NCBI GenBank assembly: GCA_014904845.1
Contig: MU119310.1
Location: forward strand, 62,001-126,000
Length of the DNA stretch: 64,000 bases
Direction: 5' to 3'
Origin: Acephala macrosclerotiorum
Lineage: Eukaryota > Ascomycota > Leotiomycetes > Helotiales > Mollisiaceae
How positions within the stretch are numbered: the stretch's first letter is position 1; each line of letters opens with the position of its first letter. A program made the translations under genes and the position numbers. Shown one piece after another: positions 32,224-43,550 of the stretch. The notes under the pieces were generated by a model. It worked only from the letters and a program-made list of their open reading frames with translations, did not search any database and had not been told where the DNA came from.

Positions 32224-34069
32224 ATGGCAACAGCAGTATCTACCCCGATGAAGTCCCATGCTGGGCTCTTCTCCACACGTACCGCTGGCGGACGCATGCC
32301 TCTGACACCATCCCCTCGTACTCGTACAGCACAAATGTCCAATAACAACAACTCCTCTCCATTCACGCCGGAGAGAAAGACATTAGACAACGATAGTATC
32401 AGATCATCCAAGTCAACATACGGTGGAAACCTCACATCTCATTTCACGAAGTCGTCATCAAGAACCTCGCACCGCGACTCGCCAAAGTCCAACATTGCCA
32501 AGGGTACACAAACTCCTCGTCGTGCCTTGGAACTCGGTGTTTCCGACTTCACACTTACCGGTACCGGTGCTAAGACCCCCAGCAGCAGCCGCTCAAGAAA
32601 AGGTCCTCTCCGACAAAAGTCTAACAAGACTACCCTCTCATATGGCGACCGATTCATCCCCAACCGTGGAGCAAGCTCTGCTATTGCGACTGTCGGTTCC
32701 GGAAAGCTCGACCTTGCTGACAAGCAAAGGCCAAAGACAAGCGGTGGAGAAGGCTCTGCACAATTGGCAGCCGCAGCAGACGATGCATTGGCAGCTCTTG
32801 GCTCACTGTCCTTGAACGACGACGAAGAACCTTCATCATACACCCGTCCATCACCCAACACCGTCGCATACACAGACTCCCTCGCATCTGCCTGCGGTGT
32901 ATCTCTTAATCAACGCATCCTTGCTTTCAAGCCTGCGCCTCCCGAGTCATCCAAGCCAGTCGACTTGCGCTCACAGTACAACCGTCCTCTTAAGAACGCT
33001 AATGCCGCCTCAGCACAGTTCAGACGCCGTGTTGCTACTGCACCAGAGCGTGTTCTCGATGCTCCTGGCCTTGTCGACGACTACTACCTCAACCTTCTCG
33101 ATTGGTCGTCCGGTAACCAAGTCGCCATTGGTCTTGAGCGAAACGTCTATGTCTGGTCCGCTGAGTCTGGAACTGTCAGCTCTCTCCTAGAGACCAGCCC
33201 CGACACCTATGTCAGCAGCGTCAAGTGGTCCGGAGATGGAGCGTATGTCAGTGTCGGACTTGGCACGGGAGAAGTTCAGATCTGGGACGTTGAGGAGGGA
33301 ACCAAACTCCGAAGCATGCACGGTCACGACACTCGCGTCGGCGTTATGGGCTGGAATAAGCACACTCTCTCCACTGGTGCACGATCTGGCCTCGTCTTCA
33401 ACCATGATGTTCGCATTGCTGAGCACAAGATTGCTGAACTTGTCTCCCACACTTCCGAAGTCTGTGGTTTGGAATGGAGAGCTGATGGTGCTCAACTTGC
33501 TACTGGTGGCAACGACAACCTGGTCTCCATCTGGGATGCTCGTTCCTTGGCTGTTCCCAAGTTCACCAAGACCAACCACAAGGCTGCTGTCAAGGCTCTC
33601 AGCTGGTGCCCATGGCAACCAAACGTCCTTGCTACCGGTGGTGGATCCTACGACCGTCACATCCATTTCTGGAATACGACCACAGGTGCTCGTGTCAACA
33701 GCATCGACACTGGTTCCCAAGTCACTTCTCTCAGATGGAGCCCTCACTACCGCGAGATCGTCAGCACCAGCGGTTTCCCGGACAACTCAATCAGCATCTG
33801 GAGCTACCCAACATTGGTTCGCAACGTTGAGATCCCAGCTCACGAGACCAGAGTCCTTCACAGCTGCCTCAGCCCGGATGGACAGATGTTGGCAACAGCT
33901 GGTAAGTTCCTCAACACTCTTGTATACCTTGTGCTAATATGTTACAGCTGCCGACGAGAGCTTGAAGTTCTGGAAGGTGTTTGAGAAGAAGGCTGGTGCT
34001 AGCTCCTCTGCGAGCAGCTCGGGTGCTTCTGGAAAGGCTGACATGGTCAAGCAAATGACTATCCGATAA
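32224..34069 (+). CDS. cdc20: APC/C activator Cdc20 (Slp1-type)
   Basis: Two exons, 32224-33901 and 33948-34069, give 599 residues. The protein activates the anaphase-promoting complex by presenting securin and cyclin B for ubiquitination, and is the target of the spindle checkpoint. The C-box DRFIP is at residues 142-146. RVLDAPGLVDDYYLNLLDWS opens a seven-bladed WD40 propeller (about 285-585), and the last two residues are the Ile-Arg tail that docks on the APC/C. ILAFKPAPPESSKP before the propeller and VATAPERVLDAPG favour Cdc20 over Cdh1. RKTL at 51-54 could be a D-box. The N-terminus is Ser/Thr-Pro rich, as expected for CDK control. Confidence 0.95.
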
Positions 34070-35080
34070 AAAGGATGCCATCAAAGCTCTGTGAAGCGTC
34101 CGGGCTTCCAAGAGAGCAGGGTAAAGTATAAAGGACGATTTCCATACTGGCTTTAGCGGTTGGATTTTACAGCGTGGCGTTGGGGAGTTTGTTGATGCCT
34201 CAATGCCCACGGCCGAAAGTGCTTCACCTGGTGCGAGTTACGCTTGATGATGGATGACCGGAAAGGGAACACGGAACCATACTCTTCTGCTGGACAGGTT
34301 TCATGACCAGTACTTTGTGATTAGGGCCAATTATGAACCAGGATGGTAATATTATTGTCCTTCTGCATCAAAACACTTGCAATCGGCAGGATCGTGACGT
34401 GAATCATCCCACCTCTGCCAAAGTATCCTTGTGCGTGATTGCCGGAGGGGAAATATCGACTCTCGAAGAATTCTCCGATGTCAAAAGCGTAACCTCAACA
34501 GCCGCGCATGCATCGCTTCGAAAAGCTAGGCGGGAGAACAATCATCTTGAAAGAGATCATTTCACAATTGAAGATATGTGAAGGTGAAAACGAACGCTTC
34601 TTTTACAAAGGTGAGGCTCTGTGGATGACATAAGCGAACGCTAGCTCGGTCAAGCTTGTCCGGGTGCCTATACCCAGCGAAAGCGTTCTCCTCTCTTACA
34701 ACTCCATACGCAAGGACTACCACAGTCCAGTCCTCATACCAGAACCAAATAAACTCATCTCCAAAGGTGTCACACATAATCAAGAGGATAGAGAGGTATT
34801 CTACGAGGCTACGCAATCACTTGGGGTTGTTGGGGTGTTTTGCGACCTAACAAAGGCTTCTTCGATCACGATCTTTGTCCCTTCGCAACAACACCACCAC
34901 GAATCTCCTCGACTCGTCACACGATTACGTTCCCTTCTTCGCGTACTCAACAGTCCGTCGCAAGATCCAGATATCTTCGAAGGGCTGCGGTCGGCGCAGG
35001 TGAAGGCGAGGTAGATCGACCGGTCGCGATATCCAGCGCACACGACACTCCCAACACTCCACCCATCAAAGTCCATCACA
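34070..35080. other. Intergenic between cdc20 and the TFIIA gene
   Basis: No domain-bearing frame. It holds the cdc20 transcript end and the promoter of the TFIIA large-subunit gene, whose start is preceded by the CA-rich leader common in such fungi. Confidence 0.5.
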
Positions 35081-36844
35081 ATGTCAAACACTCAGGTCGG
35101 TGCTGTATACCAGCAGATCATCTCGGATGTTATCGATAGCTCCAGAGTCGATTTCGAAGAGACGGGCGTTGATGAACATGTCCTTGAAGAGCTGAGAATG
35201 GTAAGCCTGCTCCCTTCCTTCTGGCTTTCCATCAAACCCATCATCGATATCTTGCCCTTCCAACGTATCTCCATCATCTGTTCATCTTCGCATATTTGTA
35301 TCGATGTCGTTACCCCCTCCTCTCGTACGGTAAAGGCGTAGGTGAATTTTCAGCATTTTGCGTTAGGTGGCTTCGCTGCTGCCTGTGCGCAGTGTCTGGC
35401 CAATTTCGCGAGTGGGCGGCCCTCAGTATTTGGCTTTATACCTGGGTGCCCGCTTGCAAATTTGCACCATGACGCTAGCTCGTTTTGGGTCTGGGAAGCA
35501 TCACGTGCACCTCTCAGGAGGCAGCCATCTGCTACCCTCACATCCTGCGGTTTCATTGGATGCGCTCACTTTGTGTCATACCGCTTAACATCATAGACAT
35601 GCTAATAAACATTTGTAGGGTTGGCAGCAAAAGCTGTCCCAACTCCAGGTTGCCACTTTTCCTTGGGATCCAAAGCCTGAACCCACTCCTCAAATCGCTA
35701 ATCCTCCTACCGTCCCCTCTAATGCTGGCAATTACCAGTCTATGAACACACCTCCTATTCAGCAGCCTCAAAGTGGTCTTACTATGCCACAGGTCAACAA
35801 CAATGGCAATCAAACACGCATCAAGACTGAACCTGGCCTCGAAGCTGCCCCTAATAACGGCGCCGCGCCTCAGCAGTATCAAGCACCACCTGCCCTCCCG
35901 AACGCTACGACCGCCCAACAACGTGCTGCTGCACACCTCCATCAAAACTACGGTCCCCGTGCTGCTGCCTCTATCAACGCTATCCAAAGTGGAGGTCAAC
36001 AACAACTCCAGAATGGACAACAACAAGGCATCCCAACCCTAGAGCAAATGCAACGCGTCAGACAGATGCAGCAAATACAACAGCAACAACAGCAACACCA
36101 GCAACAAGCCACGTCGCAAGGGATGACTATGCCTCAAGGACAGACTATGCCAAATATGCCAAACCGACCACAGATGACACAGGAGCAGTACCGAAGCATG
36201 ATGGCTGCCAACGCTGCTCGCCAAATGCAGGCAACAGCCAATGGTCAAAATGGTGTCGGCGGTGCACAGACTGATGGTGCTGGTGACGAAGCCGAGAGCG
36301 TTGGCGTCATCAAGCGCTTCGATGCAAATGGCGAAGAGGTTGCTATGGGCCGTGTTGAGATCGATGGTTTGATTCGTCAGAAGATCGAGGCTATGGGTTC
36401 GGCTATGGAAGGTGGCGGTCTCATGCTTCCTTTGCACAAGGCTTCGACTTCTGCCAAGCGCTCGCGCAAGGTTAAGCGATCTGCTCAGGGCATGGCCCAG
36501 GCTGATGGCGGTGATGACGACGAGGATGACAAGGACGGTATCAAGGATGAAGAGCTTGATGAGGATGCTATCAATTCTGACTTGGATGATCCTGATGATG
36601 GTCTTAATGAAGAGGAAGATGAGGATGAGGGTATGGGTCACATCATGCTTTGCATGTATGATAAGGTGCAACGAGTCAAGAACAAGTGGTCAGTCCGCTG
36701 GTTGGCCCCAACTTCCAATCTCCCTCTTTCACCAGGCCATATTGCTAACTCTTTCACAGGAAGTGCGTCATGAAGGATGGTGTCCTGACCGTCAACGGAA
36801 AGGAATATGTCTTCCACAAGGCTTCGGGAGAGTACGAGTGGTAA
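35081..36844 (+). CDS. TOA1: Transcription initiation factor IIA large (alpha/beta) subunit
   Basis: Three exons, 35081-35200, 35619-36688 and 36760-36844, give 424 residues. The N-terminal four-helix-bundle part is VGAVYQQIISDVIDSSRVDFEE...; the C-terminal beta-barrel part is NSDLDDPDDGL ... MLCMYDKVQRVKNKW|KCVMKDGVLTVNGKEYVFHKASGEYEW. Both are diagnostic of TFIIA alpha/beta, which stabilises TBP on promoter DNA. Between them lies a long Gln/Asn/Pro-rich linker and an acidic stretch, as usual. Intron 1 is unusually long for this window (418 bases). The second intron uses a GTCAGT donor. Only the conserved TFIIA ends settle these joins. A TBP-contact Trp lies at the last junction. Confidence 0.95.
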
Positions 36845-38240
36845 ATATGTCGTGCTCCCGATCTCATTTCGCCTCTTCTTCGACTATTATATCTCGCTTC
36901 TCATTGCTGAATACCTTTTTCGAATACCGAATCACGTCAGCAGCAATACAAACTCAGCAATTACACATCAACAGCCACACAACAGCCACACAATACCGAA
37001 GAATTTCGCAACTGTGTTTCTCGATGCTATGCTATAGATCTCCTCTTACAGTACCTTTGCCGACCATCAGTTTGATGGCATATCTGCACGCGCGTTGATC
37101 TTTCTCAATCGACCTCGCGGCTTTCCTTCCTTGTATCATGCTTTCACGGCTAGCTGGTTGGTGGCTTGCCTGTTTTTCCTCGGTGCCTTTCATGGCACTC
37201 CGATACTGCGACATTACAACACCTGATACACACAACATTGGGGAAAATAGAGGGATGGATGATGAAAGGCAAAAAATCGAATACCCGAAACTTTGTTTCT
37301 ACACCTCATTCTCGCATGCTCGAGATACCTTCTCTATAGCGGAGGAAGGGAGGAGCGGATGCTTAGTTTTGGGTTTCGTTTCCTTCGCTATTCTTTCCCT
37401 TCCCTCCGGAGAGCCAGAAGGGGCATGGGGATATAATTGCATGGACTTTCAATTGAACTTTTCAGAAATAAAATGGACCTGCCTGGATGGATGGATGAAT
37501 GGCAGGGAGTGAAGGAAGCGAATTGAATTGAATTGAACTGCGTTGGGTTGCGAGCGAGCGATGAAATAAAGGGAGGACATGCGGATCTCTGGAGGGCGAG
37601 GTCTGGATGTCGACTTCTGATTGTATATTATTGGGATGGGGAATTTGATTGCCCTTTCTCATATTCTTTGTGTGATGACGTGAGTGACTTGGATGTGATG
37701 TGAGCGATTGTATCCTAAGTGGGAATGTACGGCTCGTGAGACTCTTTCCTCAAAATTTCTATTCTTCATGATCTCATGGCGTTTAAGTACACTTTTAAAT
37801 GCAGACCATTTTGCTTTGCAATCAAAATTGAGGCCGTGCGACTTGTGCTTAGGCTGCTGCTCAAGTGTTTGCATAGTACCACAAATATATTTTCATCGCC
37901 AAGGTATCGGTGCATCTTTTCGAATCCTACCGGATTTGAGAGTAGTTGGTGGGTATTTGCATGTTGTTTAGTTGAGCTTTGGGGGTCAAGTAAAGGTTTA
38001 TCGAGATATTTGAGTATAGTCATGGGTACCCAGAGATACCCAGCCCACGGCGCCTCTGTCGTATATTTGGCGCTCTTTGGGCGGTTGTGAGACATCACAC
38101 CCAAGTGGATTCAAGAATGCAATGATAAATAACAAATTATGTAAACATCCTAAGTCTGCCAGCAATGCATGCAATTATCCACTCTCACTTATAATGAAGT
38201 CATATCAGCGACTGATTGCTGTCGCGCTCCCACCTTAGAC
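36845..38240. other. Intergenic, no supported gene
   Basis: About 1.4 kb. The first part is the TFIIA 3' flank. A short AATTG/AATTGAATTG repeat lies near 37520-37540. No coding signal was found. Confidence 0.5.
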
Positions 38241-39947
38241 CTAGGTTGTATAGCGATAGAATGGGCTCAGGTCACCCAGATCCAATAGCTCTTGTTCAGT
38301 ATACTTGGCCCTGGTAGCCTCCTCTCCTTCCCTTACCAGCAGCTCATCGCGCCTTCGGTTCTCCCGCTGATACGCTTTCCGCAAAATAAACGCGGCCACG
38401 ATACCCGCAGCACAGATCCCCAAACTCGTTCCAAACTCAGCCGGATACTTCGGTTCCTCCGCTGCAAAGTAGATGTTACTACCGCAAATACCACCCATAT
38501 TACCGATCGATATCATCAGCGCCATGCCCACCGCTCGTTTAGATGATGGAACGAGGTTGTTCCCAACGAGCGTGACACACGTGAATAGACAGTACAATCC
38601 TGCCGCCACGAGGAAGGAAAGAAATAAGTTACGCCTGCTAGTTTTGGATGCGGAATTGCAAGTTCGGCGATGAACCCTACTACCGTGATGGCGAAGCCGC
38701 CCGTGATGAAAGGGGTCCGCTGCTGGTAATGATCGGATAAGGTGACGACCACTGTTGTGATCAAAGCAAACACATAGATGGGGATCGTCAGCAGCTGTGC
38801 GTCCACTGTTGTATAGCCCATCTCTTCCAGTACCGATGGAACTGTTGCAGCGAAGCCATAGGTGCCAATAGAACAAGCCCAGAACGGGACGATCGCCACT
38901 CAGACCTTCCAATCTTTGAAGCCATCTTTGACAAGTTGCCAGCTGATCTTGTCTGTACTTATGACGCGACCCTGACCTGAGCCGGTCTGGAGCGCGATTC
39001 GATTGATGACAAATTCACGCTCTTCTTTCGTGAGGAACTTTGCTGTCTCGGTCGGTCAGGTAGGAGGAAGTAGAGGAAGAATGAGACGACGACCGAAACG
39101 AGACCTTCGAGTATGAAGATCCATTTCCAGCCCGTGAGTCCGGCGATGCCGTTCATTTTCTCGATGGCGTAGGCGAGGAGGCCTTAGAAGGTGCCGGAAA
39201 GAAGGCAGCAGCGTAGAATACGGCCATGCGGCGTTGGGCTTCGTAGCGTTTGTACCCTAGGCAGAGCAGGGTGCCAGTAATGGCCCAAGAGAGAATTTGA
39301 AAAGCCGAACCGTCATGTTTGAACGGACATCATGAAGTGAAAGGTTTATGATCTTACAAATTGTGAGAAGGCATGTCGCAGCCGGGAAGAATCCCGCTTC
39401 AGCGACACCGAGGAAGAAGGGCGCAACAACAAGCCCGTGGTAGGTCGACACACATCCCATCAGTGTCATCACCAGGCGCCAGGCAAAGCAAAGAATGGAA
39501 ATCCAGATCGACGGGCGAAGAATCTTGAGGATGATATTGCTAGGGACTTCGAAAAGCGAGTAAGGAACGAAAAAGACCGTTAAGGCTGTACTGCATCCCA
39601 TACTAATCAAGTTGAGGTCTGTGGACATGCCAGCGATTTTGGCATTTCCAATGTTACTTCGATCGGCGTACGTAATGCTATTTTATTGCATCAAGAGAGT
39701 TTAGGACCCTGACAAGACCTACTCACGGGCCTAGGAAGCTAAGCAGTGGGACTAGGCGCATGTCGATTTTCCTGAGGATTCATCCGCTGTCTTGCTCTTC
39801 GATCTGAGCCAGAACTTGGTCGGTGGAAGGGCCCGCATCGACTGTGCGGAAGTCGTCTTTGTCTTCGACATCGGGAGAGGAAGGGAAATCTATCTATTTT
39901 TCCTAGCTAGCATGTTCAAGCTCTTTTTGCTCAGGCTTGTCGGTCAT
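38241..39947 (-). pseudogene. MFS transporter (ACS family), multiply broken
   Basis: Starting from a plausible ATG at 39947, transporter blocks appear in order: DMRLVPLLSFLGP, then after an intron LFEVPSNIILKILRPSIWI, FFLGVAEAGFFPAATCLLTI, YKRYEAQRRMAVFY, MNGIAGLTGWKWIFILEGL, FLTKEEREFVINRIALQTGSG, VPFWACSIGTYGFAATVPSVL and SKRAVGMALMISIGNMGGICGSNIY, ending PFYRYTT. Damage includes TAG stops soon after the start, a TGA for Trp in SGW before ILRKID, a break at SGTFxGLL, a shift at LPDxPxTAKFL, a TGA after DWKV (38900 area) where TGG is expected, and a later shift near 38640. It is a dead allantoate/nicotinate-type carrier. Confidence 0.85.
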
Positions 39948-40645
39948 TTTGGGAGAGCGTAGTACTACTGTACTTGATTTGGATCGTAAAGGAAGACTGG
40001 CAGAGTTGGGGGAAGAAGAATGAAAAGGCTTGAGTGTGCATGTATGAAGTTATCAAGATCCTACCGTAAGTAGAATTCCTGGGCGCTCTGTCGATCTGGG
40101 ATAGTCGTTCCAATAGAATGAGCTAGAAAAATGGTCTTCTTGCTAACTCGAGCACACGAAAAGAAGCGGAGGAGTAAAGCATCGTTAGAGTACCATATAG
40201 CACCACCTATTCGGTAGGTTGGCATAGATAAAATCCGTGGTCACCAACCAGCTACCCTGCTTCTCATGCGATCAGCTTGCCGAGGCGGGGCATTCTATCT
40301 ATACACCGGAGGTTCATCCTAAAATGGAACGTCACGTAACCATCAGTAAACGCTTTATCACAGTTATGTTGGAACAAATCATATATTATGTACGCTGATT
40401 GAGTGTGGCAGATTTCTTTACGACGACAAACTTGAGTGTTACAAGGAAAACCACGAGCACATGGACTGGGAGCCATTCCGGGCAGTCGGAACTTTGGATA
40501 TTGCAACGAAAATTTACTTTTCTGATCGAGTCTAAATATATGGTACTAGCTCCCTGCGGAGGACTTGAGAGAAGAGATATTGTCTCTGTTTTTGGATCAG
40601 CGGTGCCATTTGTCTTGCGGCCAAAGATCTTGAACTCGAATTTAT

Positions 40646-40690
<45 letters not shown>

Positions 40691-41092
40691 GGGATGTGCA
40701 CAGTCCTGGTATCGTGGCAGTGCATTTGTTACACTTATATCATGGAACGCGTAGGTAAAAGGCGGAATGACTACTTCGGAATTGGAGTGCAAGTCAAGTA
40801 CATGGTGGTTAGAGTGAGAGAAGGTTGCTCCTAAAATTGCCCCGCGATTACCCCACATTTCTCCATTTACATTCTAATCTTCAACACATTAGTAGCCCTA
40901 CCACACAAATTGTTGCAAGTTAAAGAGGCATCCAGCATTGCTGGAACCGATGTTTGGGAGTGTAGAATATTCTTGTCTTAGGAATGTCCCGACGCACCAG
41001 ATGGGTTCTTTGACTCTGTAGCCTCTGCCCTATTGGTCGGCGGGATTTATCAAAAGAAGTCCTTCATGGTCTTTTACAATCCGTGAAAGCTT
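39948..41092. other. Intergenic with a trinucleotide repeat
   Basis: No supported gene. Frames seen here arise from the ATG repeat at 40646-40690 or overlap it. Confidence 0.5.
40646..40690. repeat. Microsatellite (ATG)15
   Basis: Fifteen perfect ATG triplets. Intergenic, likely length-polymorphic. Confidence 0.95.
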
Positions 41093-42696
41093 TCAAGTCA
41101 ACCCAGCCATAGCATCATCAGCTTGAAGAATCTGCCTCCCAATCTTAGCGACAGCAGCAGCATTCCAAGTGGCCTCCATCCTCTCGCCACAAGACTCCAA
41201 AACCTCAATAGCCTCCTCCCTTAGACTCCTTTTCCAGCAATTCGTCACAACAACAAACAATGTCGGCACAATTCCACAATCAAACACAAATATCCTTTTA
41301 AAACTGTCATTCGTGACGATCTTCCGACTCAACGATACAACTTCCATAGCCTCGGGAGCAAAAAGTTCAGGGTTTGTGGATCCTGCTGCCCCGAGGAAGA
41401 CTCTTAGGACCGCCAGATCAGTCGCAAGCGCGAGGACTCGAAGGGTAGCAGCAGCGATGAAATCCGTGCCTCCTCTCCTTTTGGCATCTTCGAGAAGTGG
41501 TCTGAAAGCTTTTGCCCAGTCCTGCAGATGCATTGTGATTTCGTCAAAAGCATTCTTTGGAGGTCGAAAATTGTACGCGTCTCCGTACATGAAGGCGTCT
41601 GACATGTGGGAGAGATAGGGTATTGTTTTGTATTGGACGTGTTCGAGGTATTTTTTTGCTTCGACGACGTCGAGGAAGGTCTTCGGCATGTGGAATGCTT
41701 CGTCGAGGTAGTCGATTGCTAGGATACTGTCTCTGGAATCAGTCGGCTTTCCGACTTTGGACATGATTGTGTTGTCGAGTCGGACGAAGATGTCTAAGAT
41801 GTCGTTTTCGAGTCCGGGAATGGTGCATATAGTTCGAATTCGAGAGTAGGGTCTGGCGACTGTAGCGAGTCGGCTCCTCATCACTCTTAAAGCAGCCCGC
41901 AATTGCACGACAGCTTGTTCGTAGTCGCCGTGGATATTTTCGAAGCAAAAGATGAGCAGTGAGGCGATCAGACTGATGCGAACTGCGCTGTCATCGCTTC
42001 GTTCTATGACTTGGCGGAGCTCAGTCAGTGCTTTGCCATATTTTCGAATGGCGAATGCACGGTGCGAAGCACCTGATTCTGGGCAGGCTTTCGCTTTTGT
42101 GAGAGCGGCGATTGAGACGGTGAAGTCGCGGAGAGCGCTTGTTTCATTGGTGGCTTGGAGGATGATATAGTTCCATATCTTGGTTGGCACTGGGCCTGAA
42201 AGGTCGAATGTTACTTCATCTCGAAAGTGTAGGAAGTATTGATGTTCGATTTCGCTTTTGAACAGTGTAGATGTGGGGAGAGTGCATAGTGGCAGTTCGT
42301 AAACGGCTCGTGGAAGGAGGGGCTTTGTTGTGGTGGCTCTGGCAGGTGGTGCGGGCTTCTCGTAGCCATCACATACTACCCCGAACTTCTGGCATTTGAT
42401 ACAATAAGGGCGCTCTTCTCCGCACTTGACTCTGCGGGTCCTGTTGATGTGTAAGCTGATTTCCTACGAATGGTGGGGAAAACTTGCTTGCACGTGCGAC
42501 ATCCGTTTCTACTTTTTGGCTTCTTCGCCCGGACTCGGTTGATACGCTCGGGGTACACCTTTATTCTCTGTTTAGGACGGCTACTAAAGCTATCGGACTG
42601 GCTCCTTTCATCTGCAGAAACACTCTTGCTGTCCTTAGTCAGCTGATCGTACGAGGCGACCGCGGCGCTTTGACGAGTCTGAGACGAGGATGACAT
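41093..42696 (-). CDS. Zn2Cys6 fungal-specific transcription factor (first of three)
   Basis: Two exons, 42696-42488 and 42440-41093, give 518 residues. The Zn2Cys6 cluster is split by the intron: NGCRTCK in exon 1, then TRRVKCGEERPYCIKCQKFGVVCDGYE in exon 2. The only join that restores this spacing is a GC-AG intron (donor GCAAGT at 42487), an uncommon but known class. The rest is the helical Fungal_trans_2-like region found in many such regulators (ATNETSALRDF, CFENIHGDYEQAVVQLRAAL, FDCGIVPTLFVVVTNCW). It should bind CGG-containing sites in the nucleus. Two paralogues in the same orientation follow at 45.2-46.8 and 49.2-51.2 kb. Target genes are unknown. Confidence 0.85.
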
Positions 42697-43550
42697 GACA
42701 CTTGGATAAGAGGAAGCAAGCTGTCACTGTGGCTTTTCGAGATACTTTCATGCGAAACCGGGATCGTTTATGGTTAAAAAGAGGTTGACATTCAAAGTAG
42801 GGCTGATGTGTTACTTTTGGGGTTCCGAGAGGATCGTGGAGGTTGTGGAACTTGTGGCTGCGGCGATGATCGACGCTAGGATGATCTCGGTTGTCGTAAT
42901 TTCAGCAGTGACATTGTCGAGAAGATCACATAAGATTGGGAAGATCTTCAACTATTCTCACAGATACCTCTCTTCTTTATTCTTGTCAAATTCTGTCCTT
43001 CTCAAACCATGAATCTCCCTGCATCGTTCTTTCCCATTCCTCAATCGCCACCCTGGGCGACCGTCCAGGCTCGGAACTCCAATCCTTGAAACTGCATCAT
43101 ACTCAGGCCATCGGTCCCGACTCATAGTTACTCTCAAACTAAGCTTTGAATATTTCTCCGATGGGAAAATGTTTCCTGGGATGTTCCTTTTCGATTCTTC
43201 GCAAGCTGTGCATTTTAGAGTTTCTACCCCTGAGAACGGGCCTCGCTTAGCGACCGTTGAAACTTTCATACCCTCAAGTTCTTGTTTCTCTCAGTACCCG
43301 CATGGCTATCACTATCAGATGAAGATGGAACCGTGTCAGGCCTTGGCTTTTTCTTGTCGTCGGAGCTTCATTCTTGAGCCTTTATTGATTTAATGAAACG
43401 AGCTCACAAGTGAATTGTCTGACCCAATGTCACTAGACTGATAGAAGCAAGGCCTGGGCCTTAGATCGTCGTCTTCATAAAGATGCGCATGGCTCTCCCC
43501 TCAAAGTCGTCGTAATCCTCCTTTTCGTTTTCATCTTATTATACTTTTTA
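42697..43550. other. Divergent intergenic region
   Basis: Lies between the start of the first Zn2Cys6 gene (minus) and the SET-domain gene (plus). No supported gene. Probable shared promoter region. Confidence 0.45.

Noticed and set aside
40532..40858. His-rich minus-strand frame over the ATG repeat
   Set aside because: Produced by the trinucleotide microsatellite; no other coding evidence.
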